Assembly: GCF_019649055.1 (NCBI RefSeq)
Contig: NW_026570230.1
Location: 620,001 to 684,000 of the forward strand
Direction of reading: 5' to 3'
DNA from: Paramacrobiotus metropolitanus
Taxonomy: Eukaryota; Tardigrada; Eutardigrada; Parachela; Macrobiotidae
Length of the DNA stretch: 64,000 nucleotides
The translations under genes were made by a program, and so were the position numbers. The notes under the pieces were generated by a model, which saw only the letters and a program-made list of their open reading frames with translations, had not been told where the DNA came from and did not search any database. Each line of letters opens with the position of its first letter. The first letter of the stretch is position 1. Below are positions 44,712 through 56,420 of the stretch, one piece after another.

Positions 44712-44934
44712 GGTAGGAGTCTCATACTCATAATCGTTCTTATACCAGTAATATTCATAATCATAATCATATTGTACGTCATAATCATAATCATATTTGT
44801 GTAAAATGTTCTCATACTCATAATCATACCCACACTCAAAGTCATATGAGTGTGGATATTATGAGAACATTGAACACAATTATGATTATGAATATTATTA
44901 GTATGAGAACGATTATGAGTATGAGACTCCTACC
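44712..44934. mobile_element. 223-bp foldback MITE flanked by TA
   Basis: The terminal inverted repeats start GGTAGGAGTCTCATACTCAT on both ends, and pairing continues imperfectly through most of the element. The inner part is rich in CATAATC repeats. TA lies on both sides (44710-44711 and 44935-44936), as for Tc1/mariner-derived MITEs. No coding capacity. Confidence 0.72.
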
Positions 44935-45092
44935 TAGCCATCAGTAGGTGTCATTTTCCAAATACTGTAAGTACGAGTATACCATCGTACTCGTAAATAC
45001 GATGGTCGTTTGACAGTTAGAACTCTTACTGTCAGTACCGGTAGTATACAAGCCAATATGCATACTGCACTATATTTATATAATTCAACTCA

Positions 45093-45156
45093 GTGCTCCT
45101 AATAGCGTGAGCGTTTCGCTATATGGATAGCGAAACGCTCACGCTATTAGGAGCAC
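45093..45156. repeat. Perfect 30-bp hairpin beside a truncated retrotransposon
   Basis: Arms 45093-45122 and 45127-45156 are exact complements, beginning GTGCTCCTAATAGCGTGAGC, with a 4-base loop (ATGG). It lies about 30 bp before the broken 5' end of the non-LTR fragment at 45187. Confidence 0.85.
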
Positions 45157-45186
45157 CAGTTAACGTGGTCGCAGTGCCGTCTTTTT

Positions 45187-46458
45187 TTGAAAAGTAAAAT
45201 TCAGGAGATCGAGAGACTGGTGCAAAGACTGAAACTACTGCCATCCCAGCAAGCTCTTTACCTCCTCAGAAACTGCCTCAGCGTGCCTGAACTGATGCAC
45301 ACTCTCCGCAGTAGCCAGTGCCACGATCACCCTGAAGTTCTCCGTGAATTTGACGTTTTAATGCGTGGTGCGATAACTTCTATCGTCAACGCCCACATTA
45401 ATGACAAGAATTGGATTCAAATGACCTTGCCGGTCGGACGGGGTGGTCTGGGAATACGGCGAGCAGAGGAGCTAGCTTTGTCCGCGTTTATCGCTTCGGC
45501 ATCCTCGGTTTTGCCAGTGTGCCTGGAAATGCTCCCGGTCGACCGGATATCGGGTCTGGATCAGGCTATGGACAAGTGGCTGAACTCGTATCAGTGTGAA
45601 ATGCCCCCCGAAATTTTACGGAAATTTCAGAAAAGCTGGGATTGTCCGGTTGTGGAAAGGACATATTCCCAGTTACGTCTTCAAGCGATGGCCAGCGGTA
45701 AACCGCAAGAAATGGCGGCACTTTTAGCGGCCTCCGAGAAGGAATCTGCGGCATGGTTGCACGCGTTACCGGCGGCTAGCTTGGGAACGGTAGTAAATGA
45801 CGAACAAGTTAGAATTGCCGTAGGACTACGATTTGGTTTGCAAGTAGTGGCATCGCATGAATGCGTGGGATGTGGCTTCCAAGTAACTCCAGATGGTCAC
45901 CATGGACTATCCTGCTTGTATAGCAAAGGTAGATGGAGCCAACATCTGGAATTAAACAGTATACTGGAGCGGGGATGCGTAGCAGCGGGTATTCCTTGTG
46001 AGCTGGAACCTAAAGGAATATTCAGAGACAACGGTAAGCGCCCGGACGGATTGACATTGGTGCCAGTGCGAGAAGGAAAGCAGCTTGTATGGGACGCAAC
46101 CTTTGCGGACACGTTAGCGCAGTCGTATGTTAAACGGTCAGCGAAGGCAGCGGGCGCAGCGGCACACCAAGCGGAAAGCCGGAAACGATCTAACTATCGG
46201 CAGCTGGGCGAAGAATACTGGTTTTATCCTTTCGCTGTGGAAACCCTGGGTGTGCTTGGCGAAGCAGCCAAAGAAATGGTCAGCTTTTTCGGACGAAAGA
46301 TTAGGGAGAGAACTGGAGAAGGCCGATCCACGGCGTTTTTAAAGCAGCGTATTAGCCTCGCAATTATTAAAGGAAACGCTGCGGCTGTTTTGGGAACTTT
46401 ACCGGGAAAGAACAAACTGGTTGATAATGCTGATTTTGGTTGTTTTTTTAATTCTTAA
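45187..46458 (+). pseudogene. 5'-truncated non-LTR element: post-RT region and endonuclease
   Basis: This open stretch of 423 codons matches the C-terminal part of the 31.7-kb element from just after the RT core (LKLLPSQQALYLLRNCL onward). It contains the CX2C..HH..SC knuckle (CVGC...GHHGLSC) and the endonuclease-like KRPDG..VWDAT..DT region. The catalytic RT is missing and there is no ATG at the edge, which is usual for a reverse-transcription product that stopped early. The frame stays open to DFGCFFNS and a stop, so it is fairly young. The protein is diverged from the 31.7-kb copy and belongs to the same subfamily as the fragment at 55.9-56.4 kb. Confidence 0.82.
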
Positions 46459-46677
46459 CTGTGCAATGATGGCCGTAGTTAATGGAACTATGACTGTAAT
46501 GTCGCGATTTGAAAATTAAAATGTTATCTTTCTTATTCAACTCAATAATTATGTTACAACGCCATATTAATTTTGTAATTCTGGTACATAATATTGATTT
46601 CTATGTACAGCGTATCTCCTTTGACAATCGTCATAAGCCTTTTCGCGACGTGCAGTACAATACTTGCGACGTGCAGC

Positions 46678-46799
46678 ATTTGTACATTTTGTTATCGCAG
46701 TGTACCAGGCAAGTGCGAGAAATTAAACGTTTTTTTTAAAAAAGCAAAGTTTAATTACTCGTACTTGCCTGGTACACTGCGACAACAAAATGCACAAAT
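46678..46799. repeat. 122-bp inverted repeat
   Basis: Arms of about 50 bp begin ATTTGTACATTTTGTTATCG on the left and the near-complement on the right. Both contain GTACCAGGCAAGT. It directly adjoins repeat R3 copy 1. Confidence 0.65.
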
Positions 46800-47270
46800 A
46801 ATCATCGAGCAAAAACTTAAAAATTTTTAATCGAATAAAATTAATAATATCCCAAATTACAGTTTTCATAAATCGAACGCGTAGGCATAATTTTTCGCCA
46901 TGCTGCTGCGTGTTACTGCCCGCCTGCGTGAATATGTAGTTATGCAGGTTCCATGGCAACGAAATGCCCAGACATTCGACACGCTGTTAATAAAATATAC
47001 GTAATAATAATTAATTTACTGGTAGTGAGTCAACATCATCCTCGCAAACTCGCACTCTGTAGGTAACCAGTTATGCGTCTTTCTTTTATTTCATCCCAGT
47101 TCCATTTGTTGTAGTAACTGATGGAAAATAACATGCTTTTAATTTTTTTTTCGTCTTATCGTTTGTTATCAGCCTTAATTTATTGGAAACTTGGCGGAAG
47201 TGTTAAGCAGCAGAGTATAATATTAAGGTAAGCCGACTTTCATATGACGACGGCTCGATTCCAGAATACG
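46800..47270. repeat. Dispersed repeat R3, copy 1
   Basis: It is collinear with 57480-58010. Shared blocks are ATTACAGTTTTC, GTAGGCATA, CCATGGCAAC.AAATG, TTAGTGAGTCAACATCATC-like, GTTATGCGTCTT, AGTTCCATTTG, GTCTTATCGTT, TTAAGCAG.AGAGTAT and ATGGCTCGATTCCAGAAT-like ends. No coding capacity. Confidence 0.7.
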
Positions 47271-47389
47271 AATCAGACAACGACGTTGCTTACCATGTCC
47301 CGAGCACGGCATTCTGTCCGGCATCTTCGCGATAGCGATGGAAGCTGGCCTTTTTCTAACCACAGAACCCGTCGATCATCGAAACCGCA

Positions 47390-48470
47390 CGCCACCAACG
47401 GCGAGCTACAGTACCCGTCAACCTCGCCCGGATGCACCGGCGCGGTCTCCCCGACCAGCACGAAATCATCAACACTGACGTCCACCGCCGTCGTCTCCAG
47501 CGTCAGCTGACAGCCCGGCTCGAAGAATGGTGTCCATTCATTTCGGAAACCATTCATTTCGGAAACCATTCATTTCGGAAACCATTCATTTCGGAAACCA
47601 TACGTTATCACTTGTAATTGCAATACCATTATAACAGTAGTTTAATATTATTATAACTGGTACTATTATGTTTAGTAGCCAGTGTACAGTCTGTGTACTT
47701 TGTATCTGTACAATTAAACGGGTTCCCGAAATAACAGTAATCCATGTACAAATTCTGTACAATCTTCATTTCAGCGCAACATCAACGCAACATATCGCAA
47801 CATTGTTTTATCGGCACGTCTCACGTTAGGCTGTAACATGTAAATGCATGGCTTATGGGCAAGGTTTATGAAATACTTCTACGCGCAACTGCTGTGGTTT
47901 TTTTTCGTGTATCAGAGATTATTGTTTTGGTTATGACGCCGCTTATCTGCGGCCGTGTTCGATCGTGCGCACTAATAGTTGCTAAATGCGGGTAACAATG
48001 CTGCGCTCGATTATGATGCAGTTAATTCTTGTGCTCTCATTGTAACCCACAACACAAGCAAATCGAACCCTCGACATGGCACTTGTCAGTTCAGTACAGC
48101 ACATAAAAGTTTATGAAAAAGATCCCTGAAATGCTTTTTCGTTGACAATTCACAATTGTATAATTGTTTCTATACAATAATGGCCGAAATAACGTTTTCC
48201 ATGACTAACTGTAAAGGAAAAGTGTTGAAATGCATGGTTTCCGAAATGAATGGTTTCCGAAATGAATGGTTTCCGAAATGAATGGTTTCCGAAATGATAG
48301 GGTGCCCGAAGAATAAATACACCGGGGCCGTCTGCCAATGTGGCGTGGGCGTGGCGCGCCAGATTTCGTACTCGTACTCCTCGTCGAAGATCTTCACGTT
48401 CAGTTTCAGGTAACCGCCGTGCACATCGCGCGGGAAACGGTAGCGAAAAATCAGTTTGGTGAGTTGGGCG
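47390..48470 (-). pseudogene. MAM-like extracellular exon split by a transposon
   Basis: The right part (48470-48307) encodes LIFRYRFPRDVHGGYLKLNV and an EYEYEIWR..HWQTAPVYLFF stretch. The left part (47528-47390) encodes GCQLTLETTAVDVSVDDF and ends at a Cys (DGYC). The order of a beta-strand with GGYL, then a Trp strand, then VDVSVDDF and a Cys is like the second half of a MAM domain, found in secreted or membrane adhesion proteins. The two parts become one open frame if the 778-bp element and one copy of its 8-bp duplication are left out. Upstream (48470-48560) a related frame (FLATIPTDTSAPTPATRL) shifts once. The MAM assignment is tentative; the interruption is clear. Confidence 0.5.
47529..48306. 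mobile_element. 778-bp transposon with inverted arrays of a 16-bp repeat, 8-bp target duplication
   Basis: CGAAGAAT flanks the unit at 47521-47528 and 48307-48314. The left end starts GGTGTCC and runs into four tandem copies of ATTCATTTCGGAAACC. The right end is the inverse: four copies of GGTTTCCGAAATGAAT, then TAGGGTGCC. The middle is AT-rich and has no transposase. An 8-bp duplication occurs in hAT, P and Merlin elements. The termini do not settle which, so the class is open. Confidence 0.85.
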
Positions 48471-48599
48471 GGAACTGGTTGACGTACATGGTGATTAAGC
48501 GCGTCGCCGGGGTGGGTGCCGAGGTGTCGGTGGGGATGGTCGCCAAGAAGAAGTTGCAGGCATCTAGAAACAAATGCAGTACTTCCAGTGTATGGTTTT

Positions 48600-49924
48600 A
48601 TGATCGTAATTGGTGAACTAATTAATTACAGTTCAAAAAATGGTTAGCATCACAATCATAATTCTTGGGACAAGTTAATCATCAGCTGGCCTAAAATAAT
48701 CGAGTATAGTCCTTTACTTAGCACGGGAAGCAGCGGTCAGTTCGTCCGCGAAGTGCTTTTTGCAAGAGCCTTTCCCGTGCCAGTTTTTGAATATTTAGTG
48801 TTTGCGCAATTCCCACATTGTTCTCATGTCAAAACGTAGTAACAACGACAAATGCTTCTACGTGAAGACTTCGAATATTTGCCGTTCCCGGACGGGTTGA
48901 TGAGCCGCTCTGTGCATAGCTGGAGGTCAGATTCACCAAGAGAAAATATCGTGACCACTGGCACCTATAAGAGTTTTCACGGTTCAAAGGGTATAAGCAT
49001 TAAGCAAGCTGTGCCACAGGCCCCCAAGGCACATACCCGCCGCCGCCGGCAACGAAAGCGTTCGATGCAGTCCAGCGAGAAGACTCAATCTGTAGCGAAA
49101 GCGGTAGCGGCATTCCGGCACCATCTTCCGGTGTATCAGTAGTAACGTCACGCAGGATCCACGCTTTCGTTCGGGATGGGCTTGGGCTGGCCTCGTTCTG
49201 TGTCCAGGCGTACACCCTTGCCTGCAACCAGCCATATTATTCATCCAAGCAAGGTGCAGCGCAACGCTAGGTGCCAAGAAATAATTACGTACATGGAAAA
49301 ATGTAAGGAGAATTACAGGCTTGATTAAATTGTCGTAAAGTGAATTATTATTCCGGTGTGAACTGTGAAGTTATGATTACATCATTCTATGATTGAGATG
49401 GAACTGTAGGGTCAAAATGCATTTTCAGACGTTTTCATTTCAAGTTTCAAGACAGATCGCTCAAAATCAAGCTGTACTTGACATTTAAAACGGTTTGAAA
49501 TGAGAATAATATTTAAAAATGTTTTAATAATAATTTGCCGATATACTGTACATTTCTTTTTAAACATTTCTGAATGTGTTTACATTTAATTTTTTTTAAA
49601 GACAACAATATTTTCATTCCAAAAACGGTCCAAAACTGTTGAATTTCATTTTTACCGAGCACAGCTACGCCCAGAGCTCTCAGCGGCATTTCTGAACCCA
49701 AAATGCCAACATATTATTGAAAAACATATTCAAAATTGTTAAAAAATGACGGTCAAAAATTTAGTGAATAATCAATAACTTAGTGAATAAAGGGCAGCAC
49801 TGGATGCCAGGCTCAAACAGAGAATCGCTTGTTTGCCCATCCTCAAATTGCTCAGAATGCGTTAAAACGAATTACCGGCTTTTTCTCCCTCTGCGGTTGT
49901 AGATCAAAAATCTAGAATCCCTGG
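48600..49924. other. No firmly supported gene
   Basis: A minus-strand frame at 49227-49000 (RVYAWTQNEAS...) is coding-like and could be an exon of the MAM-like gene downstream, but no splice signals or domain confirm it. The rest is AT-rich. Confidence 0.35.
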
Positions 49925-50530
49925 CTATGTAATGAGGTTTATTAAGGCTCCTACGAGCTGGGGACACTTAAGAGGACGGGCATTCTGACGCTGCAGATAT
50001 CGCAGCGTCATTGTCTGATTGAGCGGAGTAAGTGCAAATCGTCGCGCCAGGTGGCGCGTGATGACCTCCCATAAAAGATGCAGTCCATCGGCGTGATATG
50101 CATCAGGCAGCCAACAACTTTGGACGACAAAGTCTGTTTCCTTCACCCGGCACTTATCCCAAATCCCGTCGGCAAGCGGTTTGCGAATCTGTTTCCGATG
50201 AACTCCCGCATGGTGTCGGGCAGTGACACTTGCAGGGATACGAAATCATTGTTGCAGTAGTCCCTCAGATCTACTGTCGTTCCTGGATACCAGATCCAGG
50301 CGCCATCGGTCCCACGGTGCAGTAATACTTGCACAGCGGCAGCTGGCAAGCGCACTTCCTTGTTGTTGCTATAGGGAAGCGGAAGATGCATCCGTACTGG
50401 ACCGCCTGCGCGCGCTGTCCAACACATCGGAAATCAATACCCTGGCCGCCCTTGGCTACGTCGATGGTTTCACCGTGCTGCAGGAATTCGTCGACGAGGA
50501 CGTCAACGGCGTTCAGGCATTTAAGGAATG
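49925..50530 (-). pseudogene. F-box family relict D (N-terminal modules only)
   Basis: Reading leftward, it shows the family's first module (CLNAVDVLVDEFLQHGE, then GIDFRC.GQ), then in another frame the second module (VQVLLHRGTDGAWIWYPGTTV). A third frame then gives FVVQSCWLP...LARRFALTPL..MTLRYLQRQNARPL, which matches the end of gene B exon 1. At least two frameshifts are present. No F-box or exon 3 is found to the left. It lies about 22 kb from the tandem cluster and resembles gene B most, so it is an isolated dead copy. Confidence 0.62.
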
Positions 50531-50570
50531 CTCGTCATCTCCGTACAGATGCATAGTGCGTCGGTAAGCG

Positions 50571-53205
50571 AGCGGTAAGGAGGCTGAGGTGGGCGCATGT
50601 CGGGGGTTGACTTCAGTGGCAAGTCAATGCGCATTTTAACCGGTGTCCAGGTTAGCGTCGGTGTCGGTTATTCACTCTTCACAATAGCGTCGTCATCGAT
50701 CGTGATGACAAACAAGGGACGCTTTCCTGAGAGCACGGGCATTCGGCAGCAATAGCCAGTCAGTGCTTCATGAAAATTATGCAAATACCACTCAACGTGA
50801 TGCTCCATGGTCTGGGGGTAACCAATCGGGCGGCTAGAAAGTTTTTGGCTAATGAAATATTTATTGATCTGAGTTTTATTATGGATGGTAAGAGTTCAGA
50901 GCAGTAGGAAATACCACGAATATTATTTATTCGTAATACACGAATAAAGTTTGGTCGTACAGCAAAAAGCGTTAGAATTTTCGATAAATATTACAATATT
51001 GAAAAAACTCAAATGAGCGAACTGAAAACAAGGATAAACCCTTTTCTCCAACGCTCCAAGCTGTCGGCGCGCGGCTTTTCGAATAATCTCCTGACGTTCC
51101 GCCATTATGTGTTGCGATACAGCCATGCACGACGTTTCTCTCAAAAACAGCTGGAAATTTTCTCGTGAGCACTTTTTACTAAAAATACCACTTAAATAAA
51201 TGAAGTACATTGGGTAACAAACCGCCTCGTGCCGCGACCTTAGCCACGCCCACGCATCGCAGCTACTTCCTGCACGTGCGAGTCCTTCTTCCCCTTTTTG
51301 TTATCACGACTTCTTTCGCACTGCTCTGCCAATTCAAGCAACCTGTCAAACTTTTTTAACAGATGACTCTGGCAATTGTGTACCGATAGCGTTTGCTTGC
51401 TTTTTCAAGCTGTAATAGCTGCACACAGATGTGTATCCGCATACTTATACTTCTGACCTGAAACCGCAGCTTCCTAGCGACACTCACTAATGACTCGCCT
51501 GCCTGCTGCTTGATGGTCAGGAAACTCGCCCGTTCTGTCCATAAGGTCACAGGCTTGCTGTAAGCAGTTTTCTAATTTCTCGCAACAGCCCCGTCACCGT
51601 ACTTACTCGGTTCGTGCGGACTACACATCGAAACTGCCATTTCCAGCGCCGGCGCGCTCAGCGAGTTGACGATTAATTTCGCTTCTGACCGCCCGGAGTC
51701 TTCGTCATTACGACGTAGCTGTCTTGAAAAAGGTTCCGGAAAACGGAGTCTCTGATGCGTATTAACACCCGGTTGAAAGAAGCACGGGGAAAAATAGATC
51801 GAAAATTTATCGTCGACAAGATCAACGAGAAAACAGGTTTGGCTGAATTTTCCCATCGTCCCAGGAATCGGTTGCACTTGTGCCCCTGTCTTTCGCTTTC
51901 TGTACGCTTCATCGAGCCTGAACGCGCTGACCTCGGAAGAGAAGGTACATGGTAAACTGCTTTGTTTCGACCTTGAAATTATAGCGTTGCAGGCATGAAA
52001 TGGGAGCAAACCCACGTCAACGTTTTTTTCCCAGACCAACTGTAAAGCACATTAATTAAGAGTAATCGTTTCGCCAGGTCCGGGTGGCCCACGATGATGC
52101 TAGGCTTCCTGCGTGCTTTAACGATATCGCAACGGACTTATGCTGCCTCTAAACTTCATTTCGCATTAAAACTGGCAACCCGACGCCCGAGGTTTTTTCC
52201 TGGAAAAGTTACAAGTTAACTATTTGCAGGCTTATTGGGTACTGTTTTCATAACTTGTAGGTCGTTTTACCGGCCAATTCTTTCATACGTTAAGAAATTA
52301 TGCACAGTTCAGCGGATGACTCTCCGCTGCTGTCGAGAAGTGGTAGGCACGGGAGTAAGGGATCACCACTGGCCAACTAGCGCAGGAGTGGCAGCGTGAG
52401 CCGTGTCGCTTCTTGGAACGGGTGGAAAAGGAACGCCCGCGGTTATAATCTACTGTGCAATTTATGATGTACAGTGCGCAGTCACTCGGCAGCGTACGTT
52501 TGTTAGCGCTAGCGCTAGGACACACCGTTTGTTCTCAATTCATAGCTGCTGTGTACCAGTATTGTTTATTTTGCCCTTAAAATGTGTTGCACGGTAAGGT
52601 TAGAACCGTATGAACTTCTTCTCACAAACAGACAAACAAAAAACAGTATTCACGGGCGCAGATGAAAACGGGCATAGTAATTGGGAGCTTACGAGCACAG
52701 GCTACCAGCGTGTTTCAGTTTGTAGAACTCTTGCTTCTCAAATGCTTTCCCGTCATCCAGTACTACTGCAGGTGTCGTAGCTAAGCTAACCAACCGTATT
52801 TAAGTATGTTCTATCGACGTCAGAGATCCGTATCAGATGTTAACCAGTGTAATTGTAAGCTGAAGATAAAATTTACAGAAAACTGTATCTCGCTAAATAC
52901 GAAACATCATGTTTTTCTGCCCGCATAAATACTTTTTGAGATCTGTCAGCTGTGCAAGCAGTTTGTTACGTTCACTGTAAAAATAAAATTTTACCATTAT
53001 ACGCCCAACTTTCCACGGGGTCTTGTAGCAGCCAAGCCCAGCTTGGGTTACGAAAAGTGCACACAGCTTTTTTGGCTCGTCGACTGCGTGAGGCTCTTTT
53101 GCTCTTTTCATTTTGCGGTACAAGGTCGAGAAATAATTAACTGCATACTCAATGCAACATTTATCTTGGATGTCAAGAATGCAAAAACCAAGGGTTATAC
53201 GCGAA
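50571..53205. other. No supported gene
   Basis: Mixed low-complexity and AT-rich DNA. The minus-strand frame at 52039-51572 (about 155 codons) and the overlapping frames have no domain, no splice support and no repeated relative here. Confidence 0.45.
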
Positions 53206-53516
53206 AAATCAGGGAATACTGGTTTGTAGCAGTTAATTAACAAGCTACAGCAGTCGCGATTGGCTACAAGGTTGCATTTGTTGGAAATTGTTTTGAAACA
53301 CGTTTCTACGGAAAGCTTCACATTCTCGCAAAGGTCATCTGCACGGTATAGATGTTGGAAACATTCTGCGGGAGACGTGAACTTTTACGTACACTTTTCG
53401 CTTGACAGCAGCGAATTTCTATAACACCTAAACATTTCGAAAACAAATTGTGATCTTCTGATCAGTATTCAAAAATCTTAATAATTCTGGAAAAGGCTTT
53501 GTGGGTGTCAATATTA
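53206..53516. repeat. Dispersed repeat R2, copy 2 (cut by MITE)
   Basis: It is collinear with copy 1 and, further right, with copy 3 (CACCTAAACATTT, AATAATTCTGGAAAAGG). Homology stops at TA 53515-53516, where the inverted-repeat element begins. Confidence 0.75.
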
Positions 53517-54062
53517 CTGTATCCGCTCGCACATCTTGAACCACAGAGTTTGTGTACAGGAAAAACACGCATTCAATATACACACTCTAACCGGGCAAAA
53601 TGCACGACTACGAAATATTGCTCATTTGGTTTCAAGATGAACAGTTCTTCTTGTGAATTTGTCCAATAAACCAAGAATTTTCATTTAAATGGCAGTTCAC
53701 TCTGGAAAAAAGGTTCTGCAGCTGAAAGCTCGAATTGTTCTGTGGCTCATCGCCATCAAGAATGTTAACGCTGAACGTACCCATCCTCCAGGGTACCCCA
53801 AAAACCACAACAAATCAGTTTGTAACTCGTGCTTACGGCAAAGCTGTATGTTAATGGCTGCTATCGAGCATAAACAAGTTTAAAATTGTTAGAGCTCCAA
53901 TTGTTTTTAATATTCAAGAAGTTCTCCAGACCAGATTTTGCAAAGACATCAGAAATTTATCAAATCGCGAATCGCGCGTTTGGCCCGGTTAGAGTGTGTA
54001 TATTGAATGCGCGTTTTTCCCGTACACACACTCTGTGGTTCAAGATGTGCGAGCGGATACAG
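53517..54062. mobile_element. 546-bp Tc1/mariner-type non-autonomous element
   Basis: The terminal inverted repeats are about 84 bp with roughly three mismatches, starting CTGTATCCGCTCGCACATC at both ends. TA flanks both sides (53515-53516 and 54063-54064). The interior has only short frames and no DDE transposase. The left flank is repeat R2, which it interrupts. Confidence 0.8.
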
Positions 54063-54099
54063 TACTTTAAGTTAGTCAAAGGTTATAGTCAAAGGTAAT

Positions 54100-54310
54100 T
54101 TAGTCACGTTCTCGCGAAGGTCATCTGCATAGTACAAATGTTAAAAACATTCTGCGGGAAACGTGAACATTTTCGTATATTTTTCGTTAGACAACAGCGA
54201 ATTTCTATAGCACCTAAACATTTTGAAAACAAATCGTTATCTTTTGATCATTATATAAAAATCTAAATAATTCTGGAAAAGGTTTTGTGCGTGTCGATAT
54301 TAGTTTAATT
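54100..54310. repeat. Dispersed repeat R2, copy 3
   Basis: Shared blocks with copies 1 and 2: AAGGTCATCTGCA, ACATTCTGCGGGAAACGTGAAC, CAGCGAATTTCTATAGCACC and AATAATTCTGGAAAAGG. It shows the uninterrupted continuation (gtgtcgatattag) beyond the point where copy 2 is cut. Confidence 0.72.
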
Positions 54311-55158
54311 TAGTTTCATGGCAAGAGTAAGGGAAACCTCAAAAGCATTAAGAATCGACTTTGTTGTGATTAATTCTTGTTTTGAATGTATGTTTTTAGC
54401 CGAAAAGCGGGTTATCAAGTTCAAGACGCGCATCCACTGTCAAACAGATAAAATTAATTTTCCCTAAGAAATTTAACAGTTATTTATAGAGGTGGGCGCG
54501 GTTTCCAAATAATGGACCCTGGTGGCGTATGGCATGGAATGATGTATGCTGCCCTCCGGTGGTGGTGGTGGTGGTATGCATATTCAGTTATTAAATCTAC
54601 TGAAAAAATAAACAATGTAAGTTGGATATCGGTACTGGCAAAAACCAAATTGGAATTACTAAATTATAACTAAGTAAGAACTTAGCTTAGGCTTACATTG
54701 CGGGCACAGGCAGCCTGCCACCGCAGTTGCCATGCTGAACATGACACAACATTTTTCTATTGGTTTTCTATTTGTTTGCTATATTTTGCTAGATGGTCCT
54801 ATCTTTTATAATTTTTTTATTTTTAATCGAATTCCATATCGACATGTGCGTGCCCAGAAATCGCTGCCACAAAGTCGTCGGCGGACAGGGTACTCGCGCA
54901 CAGAAATCATTCCCATCACCGACCGACAAAAAGCACCGGTAAAAATCCCGCCGGTCGGGCTCGATGGCTTCGGCGGCAGCGCAACTGCTGCAGGCGCTGC
55001 CCGAGACGTCCAAGCAGCTCCCACGCAGCACAACACCTGCCGCGGCGTCTCGCGTGCTTTAGAAGGTTTTGTCCGCGCTGGCCATCACTCTGGCCCAATT
55101 TTCGGCCCGGAGGGCCAAATCTATCTGCTGCCCGACCTATGGCTTTAGCACTAAGTAC

Positions 55159-55458
55159 CTGGTCGTTTTTGCTGGCTGAAGGGTAGGTGCGCTGTCCGGC
55201 CTGGTGGGCGCGGCACCAGCGGAATGCCTCGTTCGGGTCTGTCCGGTAATTCCGCTGCCGGGCGCCGGAGGGAAGTCGTTCGACCGCGGCCAATAGACCG
55301 GCCTCCTCCGCCGCGAGGCTGCATTCGCGCTCACGCGCGCGGATTTCCTGGGCGATGCTGTGCTCGCTTTCGGCAATGTCCGGCCGCCTCCAGCCTGAGA
55401 CGGAGTTTAAAGTATCCCTCAATGGCGGCGGGTCAGCTGGAGGCGTATTATTGAACAT
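55159..55458 (-). CDS. Hypothetical first exon, GC-rich, charged
   Basis: From ATG 55458 (MFNNTPPADPPPL) the frame stays open for exactly 100 codons to CAG, followed by the donor-like GTACTT at 55158-55153. The sequence is rich in Arg/Glu/Ala and probably helical (EIRARERECSLAAEEAGLLAAVERL). It is much more GC-rich than its surroundings. Reading through the donor leads into three competing frames with stops. No partner exon or family is recognised. Confidence 0.3.
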
Positions 55459-55931
55459 TATCAAAATGTATTGAACATTATTATCTAAATTAATATATTA
55501 GTTTATTATTTAATATTTATAATTTATTATAAATATTTAGTTGTAAATTATTGTTTCGATTTGCTTTTATGTAGTATATTGCGGCGCCCCGCCCGGCAGC
55601 ATTTAAGCCGAAAGATGCTGGTGGACGGGTCACGTAATTTTGCTGGTTCTTCAACCAGCATCCCACAGGTCATGTTAGCCTTGAACAGCGTTCTGTCATC
55701 GGCCGACTACGCGAGCCGGTTGACTACGCTTTAAAAAAAATATAAAATATGTCGACTAGTACAGCACAAACAAAACTCTTTTGTGCTGCTCTTCACTTCG
55801 GGGCATATTGTGATGCCAGGCGGTTAGTATTGTATTGTATATTAGTGTTTCGTTCAAATGGTCTTTAATGGGCAATAGCCACCACGATAACAATAACTGC
55901 AAGCGCCGGTACACTACTTAATAGTTAAAAT

Positions 55932-56420
55932 TTAAACATTAAAAAAACAACCAAAATCTCGATCTTCTCGTGGGTTAAAAGGTAACGTGCTCAAAACAGC
56001 CGTAGCATTTCCTTTTACAACGGCGAGACTAAAACGTTGCTTAATGAAAGCAGTAGAACGCGCTTCTCCAGTTAAGTCTCGAATTTTACGGCCCATGAAA
56101 TGCAACAATTCACTGAAAGCGGGGCCAAATACTCCCAACGTCTCAATCACTTAAGGATAAAAAAAGTTTCCATTTTCCACAAATGAATATGTCCGGCGCT
56201 TGGCATTTTCTGCGAGCTGAGCCACGTATCCAGCTTTCCTCGAGCTGCCGGTGACATGAGAGTCTGCGACCGTGCACCAACTGGTTACGTCCCACACCAG
56301 TGGTTTGCCATGGCGGACTGGAATCAGCGTCATCCCGTCGGGTCTTTTTCCGTCCTTGCTCGATAAGCCGGTCGGTTCTAGTTGACAGGGAAAACCGGCG
56401 CTTTCGCAACAATCGTTCAA
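55932..56420 (-). pseudogene. 5'-truncated non-LTR fragment, endonuclease end
   Basis: Reading leftward it gives the KRPDG..VWDVT endonuclease-like region and the C-terminal FIKQRFSLAVVKGNATAVL segment, ending DFGCFFNV and a stop at 55932. An in-frame TAA at 56151-56153 interrupts it. The left-hand (5') end is cut at about 56430. It is closest to the 45.2-46.5-kb fragment: both end DFGCFFN and have T-rich 3' flanks (ggttgttttttt). No RT is present. Confidence 0.8.

Noticed and set aside
49000-49227. Possible exon of the MAM-like gene
   Set aside because: Coding-like but without splice signals or domain; kept only as a note.
51572-52039. 155-codon minus-strand frame
   Set aside because: No domain, start context or relative in the window.
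53689-54098. Two short plus-strand frames
   Set aside because: They lie inside the TA-flanked element or its inverted terminus, and no transposase motif is present.
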